The translations under genes and the position numbers were made by a program. This document shows, piece by piece, positions 32,394 to 41,715 of a stretch of 64,000 nucleotides of DNA; positions within the stretch are counted from its first letter, which is position 1; each line of letters starts with the position of its first letter. Below the pieces are notes generated by a model. It searched no databases. It had not been told where the DNA came from and worked only from the letters and a program-made list of their open reading frames with translations. The stretch is from Rhodospirillales bacterium (GTDB taxonomy: Bacteria; Pseudomonadota; Alphaproteobacteria; Micavibrionales; Micavibrionaceae), in NCBI GenBank assembly GCA_020638295.1, contig JACKIU010000001.1, positions 682,001-746,000 of the forward strand. The letters are read 5' to 3'.

Positions 32394-33101
32394 ATGAAAA
32401 AATTTGCCCTCTCCGTTCTGACGATTGCCTCTATTAGCAGCTATGCACCTTTAGTTTGGGCTGAAGAAAACCAAGATCACGATGAAGGACGAATTGAACA
32501 TTATCAAGGTCAAGCAGTCGCCAGCAACGCCGAAGCCATCGAATCCCTCAAAAGCCACAACGCCAAGATTGCTGAAATTCTTGAAACTGAAACGTTAAGT
32601 GAAGAGAAACTCGAGAAAATTCACGAAATCAGCTACTCGCTGGAAACCGCAATTGATTTCCTGATTGCTGAAAAACAACACGCCGAGGCCAAATTAGGCG
32701 CAGTGGATGAGGCTGTCCAAGCCATTCATAACAACTCCGAAAACCACCAAGAGCCTGCTGTTCGTGAATGGTTCGCCAAACTGGAAGCATCAGTCGCCGC
32801 TCTGGAAAGTGAAGATGCGGCACCCCATGAAATCAAAACCGAATTCGAAATCACCATCAAAGATCACAAATTCACTCCCGATGAAATTTACGCCCCGGCC
32901 GGTCAAAAGCTCAAGCTCGTCGTACATAATCAGGACCCAACGCCGGAAGAATTTGAAAGTGACGATTTCCGCCGTGAAAAAATCATTGCCGGCAATTCCA
33001 AGGCAACCATTTATGTCGGCCCGCTCGAGCCGGGTAAATACCATTTTTTTGGAGAATTTAACCTTGATCAAGCCAATGGCTATCTGATTGTAGAAGAATA
33101 A
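32394..33101 (+). CDS. Exported cupredoxin-domain protein of iron uptake operon
   Basis: A 235-residue periplasmic protein: signal peptide (to about 23), a helical region (about 30-135) resembling DUF6746, and a C-terminal cupredoxin-like domain (about 150-235: FEITIKDHKFTPDEIYAPAG, NQDPTPEEFESDD, PGKYHFFGEFN) of the kind encoded next to FTR1 permeases. The usual blue-copper Cys is not seen. It probably presents or oxidises Fe(II) for the permease 19 bases downstream. The fusion of the two regions is worth noting. Confidence 0.75.
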   Translation: MKKFALSVLTIASISSYAPLVWAEENQDHDEGRIEHYQGQAVASNAEAIESLKSHNAKIAEILETETLSEEKLEKIHEISYSLETAIDFLIAEKQHAEAKLGAVDEAVQAIHNNSENHQEPAVREWFAKLEASVAALESEDAAPHEIKTEFEITIKDHKFTPDEIYAPAGQKLKLVVHNQDPTPEEFESDDFRREKIIAGNSKATIYVGPLEPGKYHFFGEFNLDQANGYLIVEE

Positions 33102-33120
33102 GACCGAAGAGGAGACCCCG

Positions 33121-33978
33121 ATGTTCCCGACCGCCACCATCGTCTTTCGTGAGATTATAGAAGTCGCTCTTGTGATCGGCATTGTCATGGCCGCCACCCG
33201 CGGCCTAGCCGGTCGGGTCAATCTGGTGCTGGCCGGGCTGGGCGTTGGAATACTCGGCTCTGTCATCATTGCTTTTTTCACCGACACCATTTCCCAGATG
33301 ATTGACGGCATGGGGCAGGAAATCTTTAACGCCGGAGTCATGTTTATCGCCGTCGGTTTCTTAAGCTGGACCGTCATCTGGATGAGAACGCACGGGCGCG
33401 AGCTGGCGCAAAATATCAAGACGGTCGGTGCTGAAGTCATGGCCGGGGATAAATCGTCTTATGTCCTGATCGGCGTGGTGGCCTTGGCCACATTCCGTGA
33501 AGGCGCGGAGATCGCGCTGTTTACCTATGGGATGAGCGCCTCGGGCGCTTACCCGGTTTCCGCAATCGCGCTGGGCGGCCTGCTGGGCGCGCTGGGCGGC
33601 ACGGCTGTTGGCCTCATGCTGTATTTGGGGCTACTCAAAGCCGCGCAAAAACACCTCTTTACCGTCACGGGCTGGATGCTGATCGTCCTGACCGCCGGGA
33701 TGGCCGCCCAAGGCGCCAATTTCCTGATCGCCGCCGGCGTGCTACCGACGCTGGCCCCACAGGTTTGGGATACATCGGCTTTTATTTCCGGCAACGGCTT
33801 TATCGGCGAAACGCTGAAAGTGCTGGTCGGCTACACCCCGCGCCCCACCGGTATGGAACTGATCTTCTACTTAACCGTTCTGGTCAGTGTCGGCGGCGCA
33901 TATTTGTGGGCGGGTAAGAGCCACAGCACGAAACCCGCACGTATGCCCAAGCCGCATGCGCCGCTTGCTGCGGAATAA
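33121..33978 (+). CDS. FTR1-family iron permease
   Basis: A 285-residue membrane protein with about seven hydrophobic helices and two REXXE iron-binding motifs: REIIE (10-14) and REGAE (about 127-131). This is the EfeU/FTR1 signature for iron import across the inner membrane. SD GAGGAG precedes the ATG. It should work with the upstream cupredoxin protein and be induced in low iron through the box at 32306. Confidence 0.9.
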   Translation: MFPTATIVFREIIEVALVIGIVMAATRGLAGRVNLVLAGLGVGILGSVIIAFFTDTISQMIDGMGQEIFNAGVMFIAVGFLSWTVIWMRTHGRELAQNIKTVGAEVMAGDKSSYVLIGVVALATFREGAEIALFTYGMSASGAYPVSAIALGGLLGALGGTAVGLMLYLGLLKAAQKHLFTVTGWMLIVLTAGMAAQGANFLIAAGVLPTLAPQVWDTSAFISGNGFIGETLKVLVGYTPRPTGMELIFYLTVLVSVGGAYLWAGKSHSTKPARMPKPHAPLAAE

Positions 33979-34039
33979 AACGCCTGTTTTCCCGGATTGA
34001 CAAAGACAGATAAATCGCCGTAAAAGAAGCATTCATTAA

Positions 34040-34114
34040 GCCGCTGTAGCTCAGGGGTAGAGCAACGCATTCGTAATGCGTGGGCCGGGTGTTCAAATCA
34101 CCCCAGCGGCACCA
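34040..34114 (+). tRNA. tRNA-Thr (CGT anticodon)
   Basis: A complete cloverleaf: acceptor GCCGCTG with CAGCGGC, D arm GCTCAGGGGTAGAGC, anticodon arm ACGCA TTCGTAA TGCGT with anticodon CGT, T arm GGGTG TTCAAAT CACCC, discriminator A and encoded CCA. An IS630 relic lies about 95 bases downstream. Confidence 0.97.
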
Positions 34115-34209
34115 TTTCCCGCCATTTTTATAGACAGTCTTTACCTTAGGGGCTAAAGTATTTAAGAGTTAATGTTTAGTGTGTTTATACCAGTATTTTA
34201 GCTGCACTA

Positions 34210-34703
34210 TAGTCATTTGAATATTTAATTATACGCTTTAATAATTTCGTCGATAGTTTTTTCATGGTTGTATTGCCTAATTTTCTTGAGGGCTCCGAAG
34301 TCTTGCTCGATAGGGTTGCGTTCGGGAGAGTAAGGCGGCAGGAAGAGCAGGATTGCGCCTTTGCCCTCGATCAGCTCTTTGGTTTTGTTTGATTTGTGGA
34401 AAGTCGCGTTGTCCATGATGACGACGCAGTTACCATTCAGCAGCGGACACAACCGTTTTTCCAGCCAGTCGTTAAAGATCAGCGTGTTGCAGGTTCCTTC
34501 CCAGAGCTGCGTTGCGGCCAGATGTCCGTCCGGCATGCGGGCGGATCAGAAACGAAGTCCGGGGGCGGCGGTTACCGGGGCGCTCGCCATAGACCTTCTG
34601 CCCTCTGGGCGCTCGCCCGTATTGACACACCGCATAACACGTAAATCGTATGACTTGCTCATACGATCGCTATACTACGTATAATTATTTATTCAAGTGA
34701 CTA
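34210..34703 (-). mobile_element. Degenerate IS630-family element
   Basis: A 494-bp element between TA dinucleotides (34208-34209 and 34704-34705). Left end TAGTCATTTGAATATTTAAT and right end, read inward, TAGTCACTTGAATAAATAAT are near-perfect inverted repeats. Inside is a transposase gene with a large internal deletion and a frameshift. It lies between tRNA-Thr and the cold-shock gene. Confidence 0.85.
34225..34662 (-). pseudogene. IS630 transposase, internally deleted and frameshifted
   Basis: Starts MSKSYDLRV as intact IS630 transposases do, then jumps by deletion to the DDE domain (YGRAPRGQKVYGERPGNRRP, present in a shifted frame) and continues in frame from 34536 as MPDGHLAATQLWEGTCNTL, VVIMDNATFHKS and PYSPERNPIEQDFGALKK. 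The second Asp and the Glu of the catalytic triad remain; the first Asp and the HTH region are gone. An in-frame TGA also interrupts it. Confidence 0.85.
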
Positions 34704-34707
34704 TAGA

Positions 34708-35217
34708 TTAGCGGATAACTTGGATATCGACCGCTTCGCGCCCTTTATCGACAACTTTCAGGCGCACCTTCACGCGCTGACCGGATTCCAGCTCCTCGAT
34801 TTCCAGCTTATCCAGCAGGGTTTTGTGAATGAACACGTCCTTCATGCCGTCATCGGGAATGATAAAGCCAAAGCCTTTTTCCGGTTTGTACCATTTGACC
34901 AAACCGCCGAGAGAGAACGTCCCGTCTTCGTCGGTTTCTTCCGGCATGAGATTGACGCTGCCGGACTCAAGCACTTCGGTGACCTCTTTAACCTGCTTGC
35001 CCTTCGGTCCGTCAAAGATCGTACACATCAGCACGGCGCCCTCACCCAGCGCATGCAAACCGGCTTCCTGCAATGTGGTGATATGGACAAAAGCGTCATA
35101 GCTTTCATCATCAGGAACAACGAAACCAAAACCTTTGGTGCCGTTAAACCATTTCAAATGCATCTTTACAGGTTGCAGCTCACCTTCAAGGCGAAGGTCA
35201 CTCTGGAGTGCGGACAA
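34708..35217 (-). CDS. Tandem cold-shock domain protein
   Basis: A 169-residue protein with two cold-shock domains: KWFNGTKGFGFVVPDD with FVHITTL, and VKWYKPEKGFGFIIPDDG with VFIHKTLL. It should bind single-stranded RNA or DNA. Two-domain Csp proteins are common in alphaproteobacteria. A TTG at 35217 is preferred as start because GAGGA lies 8 bases ahead; an earlier TTG at 35232 overlaps that site. The IS630 relic ends only a few bases past its stop. Confidence 0.85.
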   Translation of the reverse strand: MSALQSDLRLEGELQPVKMHLKWFNGTKGFGFVVPDDESYDAFVHITTLQEAGLHALGEGAVLMCTIFDGPKGKQVKEVTEVLESGSVNLMPEETDEDGTFSLGGLVKWYKPEKGFGFIIPDDGMKDVFIHKTLLDKLEIEELESGQRVKVRLKVVDKGREAVDIQVIR

Positions 35218-35399
35218 GGTGGAATTCCTCAAATTAACACAATAATTAAGACTAAGCGGACAAGCCCATGAACAGGCTCACCTATCAGTGTGCTATATCT
35301 TTTTGTAAAAATCCAGAGGCTTGTTTGATAAATGCGCAGAACCATTGTTGCACTGTGCGTAGTAAAATGGCCCAAAACACGATAGAATGAAGAGGCCGA

Positions 35400-37127
35400 A
35401 TGCCCCAAAATAAAGGCTCGCCGATGACCGATCAAACTTACCCCTGGCTCAAAGACTATCCCCCCAAGCCCGACTGGCACATGGACATTCCGCCCGGTTT
35501 GATGACCGAGGCCTTGGAAAAAACGGCGGCGCGTAAGGGCCGCGAACAGGCCTTTGATTTCCTCGGTAAGACCTATGACTGGACGAGCCTGATGGATGGG
35601 GTTAACCGTTTTGCCGCCGGGCTGCAAAAGCTGGGCGTGCAAAAAGGGCAAAAGGTCGGGCTGTTTCTTCCCAACTGCCCACTGTCGTTGATCGCCTACT
35701 ATGGCATTCTTAAAACCGGGGCGACGGTCGTCAACTACAATCCGCTTTATGTCCGGGATGAACTGGCTTACCAGATTGAAGACAGCGAAACCGATATCAT
35801 GGTCACGCTCGATCTGGCGATGCTCACCGACAAAATGGAGGAGATGCTTTCGGATACGCGGCTGGAGCGCCTGATCATCGGTAAATTCGCCGAGATGCTG
35901 CCGTTCCCGAAAAATCTGCTGTTTCCGCTGCTTAAAAAATCCGACATTGCCAACGTCAAACCTTCCGAACGTATTACCTGGCTGAGCGATCTGATGAATA
36001 ATGACGGCCAGCCCGCAAAAGTTGAAATCGACCCGCTCGAAGATGTGGCTTTGCTGCAATATACCGGCGGCACGACCGGCACGCCTAAGGCTGCGATGCT
36101 GACCCATATGAATATTTACGCCAATGCGGTGCAGGCCTACGCGAACTTTCCCGAGCCGGATATGAGCGTCGATAACGGCCATGAAAAAATGCTCGCCGCG
36201 CTGCCGTTCTTCCACGTCTTTGCCATGACGGTGTGTTTGAATATGGCGGTGCTGGCCGGAATGGAAATCGTTACGATTCCGCGTTTTGATTTGAACGATG
36301 CGCTGAACCTTATTCATAAGAAAAAGCCGAAATATATGCCCGCCGTTCCGGCAATTTTCAGCGCAATGAACAATCACCCGAAGATTGCCGATTACGATTT
36401 GTCCTCGCTTGATTTTTGTATTTCCGGCGGCGCGCCTCTGCCGGTTGAGGTTAAAAAGAAATTCGAGGAAAAAACCGGCTGCACGGTGGTCGAAGGCTAT
36501 GGCCTGACGGAAAGCTCACCGGTGGCCACAGTGAACCCGCCCTTTGGCGAAAATGTCGCAGGCTCCATCGGCCTGCCGCTGCCCGGCACGATTATCGAGA
36601 TCATCGACCCGGATGATAAAACGACCGCCATGCCGATCGGAGAGCGCGGAGAGGTTTGTATTCGCGGCCCGCAGGTGATGAAAGGCTATTTCAATCGCCC
36701 GAATGAAACGGCGAATGTGCTGCGCCCGACCGACGATGGGGGATTGCGGCTGCATACCGGTGATATCGCGACGATGGATGAGCGCGGCTATACTTTTATT
36801 GTCGACCGGATCAAGGATCTGATCATCACCAACGGCTATAACGTCTATCCCCGCCATGTCGAAGAGGCGATCTATAAACACCCTAATGTTGAAGAATGCA
36901 TCGTTGCCGGCCTGCCCGATGCCAATCGCGGGGAAATCGTCAAGGCATGGATCAAATTGAAAGAGGGCCGAGAACTCACGGCGGATGAATTGCGCAGCTT
37001 TTTGGAAGAGAAAATTTCGAAAATCGAAATGCCACGTCGAATTGAGTTTCGCGACAAACCCTTGCCCAAAACGATGATCGGGAAGCTGAGCCGCAAGGAT
37101 ATCGTCGCGGAGGAGCCTTCTTCTTAA
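35400..37127 (+). CDS. fadD: Long-chain fatty-acid-CoA ligase
   Basis: AMP-forming acyl-CoA synthetase of 575 residues. Seen: P-loop LLQYTGGTTGTPKAAMLTH (about 218-236), VVEGYGLTESSPVA, LHTGDIATMDERGYTFIVDR and the C-terminal catalytic Lys in KTMIGKLSRKD. It activates fatty acids for oxidation or lipid synthesis; the exact chain length cannot be read. The ATG at 35400 has AGAGG just ahead; an alternative is the ATG at 35424. Confidence 0.88.
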   Translation: MPQNKGSPMTDQTYPWLKDYPPKPDWHMDIPPGLMTEALEKTAARKGREQAFDFLGKTYDWTSLMDGVNRFAAGLQKLGVQKGQKVGLFLPNCPLSLIAYYGILKTGATVVNYNPLYVRDELAYQIEDSETDIMVTLDLAMLTDKMEEMLSDTRLERLIIGKFAEMLPFPKNLLFPLLKKSDIANVKPSERITWLSDLMNNDGQPAKVEIDPLEDVALLQYTGGTTGTPKAAMLTHMNIYANAVQAYANFPEPDMSVDNGHEKMLAALPFFHVFAMTVCLNMAVLAGMEIVTIPRFDLNDALNLIHKKKPKYMPAVPAIFSAMNNHPKIADYDLSSLDFCISGGAPLPVEVKKKFEEKTGCTVVEGYGLTESSPVATVNPPFGENVAGSIGLPLPGTIIEIIDPDDKTTAMPIGERGEVCIRGPQVMKGYFNRPNETANVLRPTDDGGLRLHTGDIATMDERGYTFIVDRIKDLIITNGYNVYPRHVEEAIYKHPNVEECIVAGLPDANRGEIVKAWIKLKEGRELTADELRSFLEEKISKIEMPRRIEFRDKPLPKTMIGKLSRKDIVAEEPSS

Positions 37128-37195
37128 TATCATCCCTGCGGCGCTGGCACGGCGGGTATCCGGAAAAGATAAATTTGCAAAACAAATTCACATAT

Positions 37196-37222
37196 GGATC
37201 CCGGATCGCCTCCGGGATGACA
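37196..37222. repeat. Short palindrome of the ATCCCGG...CCGGGATGAC type
   Basis: GATCCCGGA TCGC CTCCGGGATGAC forms a hairpin and matches one arm of the repeats at 59351-59417 and 43569-43644. It lies between fadD and the MITE-like element. Confidence 0.6.
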
Positions 37223-37248
37223 CCATTTGAGATCATTTTATGTAGTCA

Positions 37249-37384
37249 TTTCTTTTAAGAATCGGACATTTTACTCCCATCGTCATCACACGCCTTTGTG
37301 TGTGTGATCTTTGATTTTCAATAGATTGCACGGACAAGCCGTGCAATGACGCGTTCCTGAAATATGTCCGATTCTTAAAGAAAA
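37249..37384. mobile_element. MITE-like element with 13-bp perfect inverted ends
   Basis: A 136-bp unit whose ends read TTTCTTTTAAGAATCGGACA on the left and, from the right end inward, TTTTCTTTAAGAATCGGACA. AAGAATCGGACAT is perfect at both ends. Inside are hairpins ATCACACGCCTTTGTGTGTGTGAT and TTGCACGGACAAGCCGTGCAA in outline. No coding capacity. No matching transposase is in the window. Confidence 0.65.
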
Positions 37385-37416
37385 CGGCTATATGCTCTTG
37401 GCTTTATCATCACCCC

Positions 37417-37445
37417 TTGCCAAATTAGGAATAATATCCTATAAT
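37417..37445 (+). promoter_or_regulatory. Sigma-70 promoter of the 37478 gene
   Basis: TTGCCA and TATAAT with a spacing of exactly 17 bases, 32 bases before the ATG at 37478, which has AAGGGAGGG ahead of it. Confidence 0.65.
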
Positions 37446-37477
37446 ATCTCTTCCATAGTCACAAAGGGAGGGCCGCC

Positions 37478-37786
37478 ATGGCCAAAGGCTGGACCGAAGA
37501 ACGCAGAAAACAGCAAGCCGAGCGCTGCCGCCAAAACAAACCGTGGGAACAATCGACCGGACCGAAAACCCCGGCAGGCAAAGCCCGGTCCTCAATGAAC
37601 GCCTTTAAACACGGCGGCGAGCCAATGTTCAAAACGATGTGTGCACATATGCTGCGCCATAACCGGGCTTTTGTGGCCCTCGCCCTGGCGGTGCAGGAAA
37701 TCAAACTGAAGAAAACCGTTGAAAAACAAAATCGTATACGGACCCAAGTCGCCCAATTTACCCAAAATGAACTGAAGGAGGAATGA
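37478..37786 (+). CDS. Small basic protein with STGPKTPAGKA motif
   Basis: A 102-residue, highly basic protein. The segment PWEQSTGPKTPAGKARSSMN with the following AFKHGG recurs in small uncharacterised proteins of many proteobacteria; I know the motif but no function. The C-terminal half is helical and charged. It has its own promoter and ribosome-binding site, so it is probably expressed. It ends before, and points toward, pheT. Confidence 0.65.
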   Translation: MAKGWTEERRKQQAERCRQNKPWEQSTGPKTPAGKARSSMNAFKHGGEPMFKTMCAHMLRHNRAFVALALAVQEIKLKKTVEKQNRIRTQVAQFTQNELKEE

Positions 37787-37842
37787 TGCAACAGGTCCGG
37801 GGGTTCATCACCCATAACCCAACACCCAACACCGATCACACA

Positions 37843-40233
37843 TTATCCTCGCAGCACCCCGCCGCATTTTTGCGCCACGATGTCGATGACCTTTTGCATC
37901 AGCGCGTCGAGATCCTTATCAGTCAGGCTTTCGCCCTTGGGCTGAATGGTGATGGACAGCGCCACGGATTTCTTGCCGTCCTCAACGCCTTCGCCGGTGT
38001 AGATATCAAAGATCTGCGTATCCGTAATTAGCGCTTTATCAGCCGCCTGCGCCGTGCGGATCAGGTCGGCGGCCTTGACATCCGCATCAAGCAAAAACGC
38101 GAAGTCACGGCGCAGAGGTTGTAGAGGTTCAAGGGCCAGCATCGGTTTTTCCGTGCCTTTGTTCTTGGCCTGAGGGATGTTATCCAGCATCACTTCAAAC
38201 CCGACGACCGGGAATTTTATACCCATTTCATCGAGAACCGCCGGGTGAATTTCACCAAAAGTCGCCAGCACGTTTTTACCGAGGCGCAAAACACCGCTGC
38301 GCCCGGGGTGGTAATAACCCGGCGCATCGGTGGTAATTTGCGCATTAACGCCCGGCGCGCCGCAGGCTTCCAGCGCGGCGATCGCATCGGCCTTGGCATC
38401 GTAAATATCCACGGCGCGCGCGCTTTGATCGCTTGCCCAATGGCGCAGGCCATTGGCGCCGGTGCGAATACCGGCCGCGACCATCGCCTGATCGCCCGGC
38501 TTTACCCCGGCAAAGACGGGGCCGATCTCGCACAAAGCCGCATCGCCAAACCCTCGCGCCTCGTTCCGGGCGGCGGCAGCGATCAAATTCGGCAATATCG
38601 ATGGGCGCATGACATCCATTTCCGAAGAAATCGGGTTTTGCAGTGTGAGCGCAGTAATCTGATTGTCGTTTGCGCCGAAGGCCTGCGCATCCTCGCGGCC
38701 CAAAAACGACCAGGTTACGCATTCATGCAAACCCCGGGCGATCAGCGCGGCGCGGCTTTTGCGCATGGCGGCGCCCAAGACAGTTTCGGCCGGGGTGGGA
38801 ATGGCCGGGCCTTCCACCGAAAGCACGGGCAGATTGTCTAAGCCGACAATCCGCACGATTTCCTCGACAATATCGGCCTTGCCGAAGACATCGCCGCGCC
38901 AGCTTGGCGGTCGCACAGTTTTGCCTTCAACTACAAAACCCAAAGCGCACAGAATCTCATGCTGGCGTTCCACCGGTACGTCGATGCCGCTGAGCTGCGC
39001 GCAGTACGCAGGATCATATTCAATTTCGCGTTTCCACTCAGGCTCAGCTCCCGCGATCACAACATCGCTGGCTTCCCCGCCGCAAATCTCCAGCACCATT
39101 GCGGTGAAGAGTTCCATCGCCTCGGGCAAGAATGCCGGGTCGACGCCGCGTTCAAAGCGGTAACGGGCATCGCTTTCGACGCCTTGGTCGCGGCCCGTAC
39201 GGGCGATGCGTTCAGGTTTGAAATAGGCGACTTCAAGAAAAACATTGGTCGTGCCTTCGTCGCACCCCGTCGATGCGCCGCCGACAATCCCGCCGAGGCC
39301 GATGACGCCGGAATCGTCATTAATCGTCACGGCACCGGGCACCAATTCGTAGGATTTATCATTCAGCGCGTCGAGTTTTTCGCCGCCTTTGGCGGCGCCA
39401 ACGCGAATATCACCCTTAAGCTTATCCGCATCATAGGCGTGAAGTGGCCGCGCATGGTCATGGGTGATGAAGTTTGTAATATCAACCAAAGCAGAAATCG
39501 GGCGCAGTCCCACGGCTTTCAGTTGCTTTTGCAGCCATTCCGGCGAAGGGCCGTTTTTCACGCCCTTAATCTGACGCCCCAAAAACAGCTTGCAGCCTTC
39601 AGCATCGTCAATCTGAACGTCGATCTCCGATGTAAACGTACCTTTGATCAGTGCCGCATCGACCGGCTTCAAAGTCCCCAGCCCGGCGGCAGCCAAATCA
39701 CGTGCAATTCCGTAAACCCCTGCACAATCGGCCCGGTTGGGGGTGAGCGCAATTTCAATTACCGGATCATCAAGGCCGAAAATTTCGGCCATCGGTGTGC
39801 CGACCTCGAAGGAGTCGTCAAGCTCGATAATGCCTTTATGTTCATCGGACAGACGCATTTCCTTTTCCGAGACCAGCATGCCGTTGCTTTCAATGCCGCG
39901 AATTTTGGTTTTTTTAAGCGTGACATCAAGGCCGGGAATATAGGCGCCGTCCGGGGCGAAAATCGCCTTCATGCCTGCCTTGGCATTCGGCGCGCCGCAC
40001 ACAACCTGTAATATGCCGTGATCGGCGGTGCGCACGGTGCAGACCTGCAGCTTGTCCGCATCGGGGTGTTTTTCGGCTTTTTCGACGGAGGCGACTTTAA
40101 ACGCTGCAAATTCCGCGGCCCGATCGGTAATGTCTTCAACCTCCAGTCCGATAGCGGTCAAAGTTTCAGAAATCTGTTCAAGGCTTGCATCCGTATCCAA
40201 ATGGCGCTTGAGCCAGCTCAGCGTAAATTTCAT
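37843..40233 (-). CDS. pheT: Phenylalanyl-tRNA synthetase beta subunit
   Basis: A 796-residue protein of usual bacterial length. N-terminal tRNA-binding fold (about 40-150: VEKAEKHPDADKLQVCTV), B3/B4 region, B5, and C-terminal anticodon-binding FDX-ACB domain (PLQPLRRDFAFLLDADVKAA). It charges tRNA-Phe together with PheS. Unusually pheS is not adjacent: two plus-strand unknown genes and an acetyltransferase gene lie between (40442-43559). Confidence 0.96.
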   Translation of the reverse strand: MKFTLSWLKRHLDTDASLEQISETLTAIGLEVEDITDRAAEFAAFKVASVEKAEKHPDADKLQVCTVRTADHGILQVVCGAPNAKAGMKAIFAPDGAYIPGLDVTLKKTKIRGIESNGMLVSEKEMRLSDEHKGIIELDDSFEVGTPMAEIFGLDDPVIEIALTPNRADCAGVYGIARDLAAAGLGTLKPVDAALIKGTFTSEIDVQIDDAEGCKLFLGRQIKGVKNGPSPEWLQKQLKAVGLRPISALVDITNFITHDHARPLHAYDADKLKGDIRVGAAKGGEKLDALNDKSYELVPGAVTINDDSGVIGLGGIVGGASTGCDEGTTNVFLEVAYFKPERIARTGRDQGVESDARYRFERGVDPAFLPEAMELFTAMVLEICGGEASDVVIAGAEPEWKREIEYDPAYCAQLSGIDVPVERQHEILCALGFVVEGKTVRPPSWRGDVFGKADIVEEIVRIVGLDNLPVLSVEGPAIPTPAETVLGAAMRKSRAALIARGLHECVTWSFLGREDAQAFGANDNQITALTLQNPISSEMDVMRPSILPNLIAAAARNEARGFGDAALCEIGPVFAGVKPGDQAMVAAGIRTGANGLRHWASDQSARAVDIYDAKADAIAALEACGAPGVNAQITTDAPGYYHPGRSGVLRLGKNVLATFGEIHPAVLDEMGIKFPVVGFEVMLDNIPQAKNKGTEKPMLALEPLQPLRRDFAFLLDADVKAADLIRTAQAADKALITDTQIFDIYTGEGVEDGKKSVALSITIQPKGESLTDKDLDALMQKVIDIVAQKCGGVLRG

Positions 40234-40441
40234 GGTGTTTTCACCCCTTTAAATCTTAAGGGGGCATTTTTAAACGAATGGCCAAGAAATACAAGCGTCT
40301 GTGAGGAATTAGGGGCAAAATTTAACGCAATCTTAAGATTTGGCGCATAGAGTATATGTCAACTACGCAGTAAAACGACCGACTATAAAAAATATAAGGC
40401 CGAAAGCAAAAACAGAGTGTTTAAACAACGAGGGTGTAACC

Positions 40442-41698
40442 ATGGCGATCTATACGGACGACAAGTTCTCAATCACTTTTGTTCAGAAAGAAGGCGGGTT
40501 TGTTTTCGAGAATATCGCACCCGGGACCGCGGATGATGAAATTATGCGGGCGCTGTCTGAAAAACAGGAGCCGGTTTATGGTGCATTGGAAAGACATATC
40601 GGCGGCTTATTTGATAAAGTTATTGATGCCACTAGGGCTGCGGGACGTAATGTTGATATTGACGCCATTGCCAGTCTCGTCCGTACAGCCCTTCTAGGAC
40701 TGCAAGCAGGTGGCGAAAAATCTTCGGCGCAAGTGGAACTCAATATGATGGTGATTGAAGCCTTTGAACGAAGCTTTGGCGCCCTTAAAAACACTCGGTC
40801 ATTGGAAAGTGCCCCGGAAACCAAACCATCCGGTTCGGAGAGGTCAAGCGGGGCGATGGTGTCTGCCGAGTCCGTTGACGGTGATGCATCGGGCGATCCG
40901 CGGTACGCTGCTTTTGACGCCCAAGTTGAGGAACTGGACAAGACCTTGGAGGCGATGGGTGACAGAGTGAAAACACCGGATGTGGTAGAGGCAACAGTGG
41001 CTAACCCGGCCGCGCCAAAGACCACAATTGATGCTTATGGCGCTACTGTTATTACCATAGCTGAACGCAGGGCGATTGTGCCCCTCTCGCCAAGGGATGT
41101 AATGGGATTTGATGTGCATGTTCAAACCGCACAGGCCGCTCTCAAAGATATGGGCTATAAAATTGCCGAAGCCAACGGTCGTCAGGATCTGGCAACCAAT
41201 GCGGCGTTCGAGAAGTTTGCGCAAGATCATAAGATCGATGCGGGCAGCATGACGCTGGAAGATTTCAAAGAGTATGCGGTTGCCACGCAGCAAGGCCTTG
41301 ATCCATCGACAATGGTGGCTTCGTCTTCGCCGAATATATCAGGCGAGTTTCTGCACAAAGCGTCGGCGACAGTTCCGGTGCGGAGTGATGGGCCCGCAAA
41401 AGAAACAGGCACGCCCCCTCTTCATACAACGCCGCCACAGGAGCTTTCGGCAATTGATGAGCATATACGCATTATGACCGGCGGTCTGGATCCGGATAAA
41501 CAAAATCGTTACGATCCGAACGCACCGAGCCTGAGAGAGTCCTTTAATCAGTTGGCCAAAGGAATCATGTTCTGGAGAAATGATCCGGAAAATGAGGCGG
41601 CAGCGGACCAATCAAACCAGCAAGAAGCCCCGCAGGGTGCGCCGGTTGAGAACAGAACGCTGCCCGCTACGCCGCCACCGGGGTCACAATGGACCTAA
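40442..41698 (+). CDS. Unknown protein with peptidoglycan-binding-like segment
   Basis: A 418-residue protein starting at the ATG with GAGGG ahead. The N-terminal 120 residues are predicted helical; a middle segment (about 220-275: VQTAQAALKDMGYKIAEANG, DLATNAAFEKFAQDH) has the spacing of a PG_binding_1 repeat; the rest is Ser/Pro-rich linker. There is no signal peptide or membrane helix. No family is recognised with confidence. It forms a pair with the next gene, 17 bases apart, set between pheT and pheS on the opposite strand. Confidence 0.6.
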   Translation: MAIYTDDKFSITFVQKEGGFVFENIAPGTADDEIMRALSEKQEPVYGALERHIGGLFDKVIDATRAAGRNVDIDAIASLVRTALLGLQAGGEKSSAQVELNMMVIEAFERSFGALKNTRSLESAPETKPSGSERSSGAMVSAESVDGDASGDPRYAAFDAQVEELDKTLEAMGDRVKTPDVVEATVANPAAPKTTIDAYGATVITIAERRAIVPLSPRDVMGFDVHVQTAQAALKDMGYKIAEANGRQDLATNAAFEKFAQDHKIDAGSMTLEDFKEYAVATQQGLDPSTMVASSSPNISGEFLHKASATVPVRSDGPAKETGTPPLHTTPPQELSAIDEHIRIMTGGLDPDKQNRYDPNAPSLRESFNQLAKGIMFWRNDPENEAAADQSNQQEAPQGAPVENRTLPATPPPGSQWT

Positions 41699-41715
41699 AC
41701 TTGCAAGGGTGAAAT

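Noticed and set aside
35229..36377. 382-codon frame on the minus strand
   Set aside because: Antisense to the acyl-CoA ligase gene, whose motifs are complete; no independent coding signal.
38959..40011. 350-codon frame on the plus strand
   Set aside because: Antisense to pheT and without recognisable domains.
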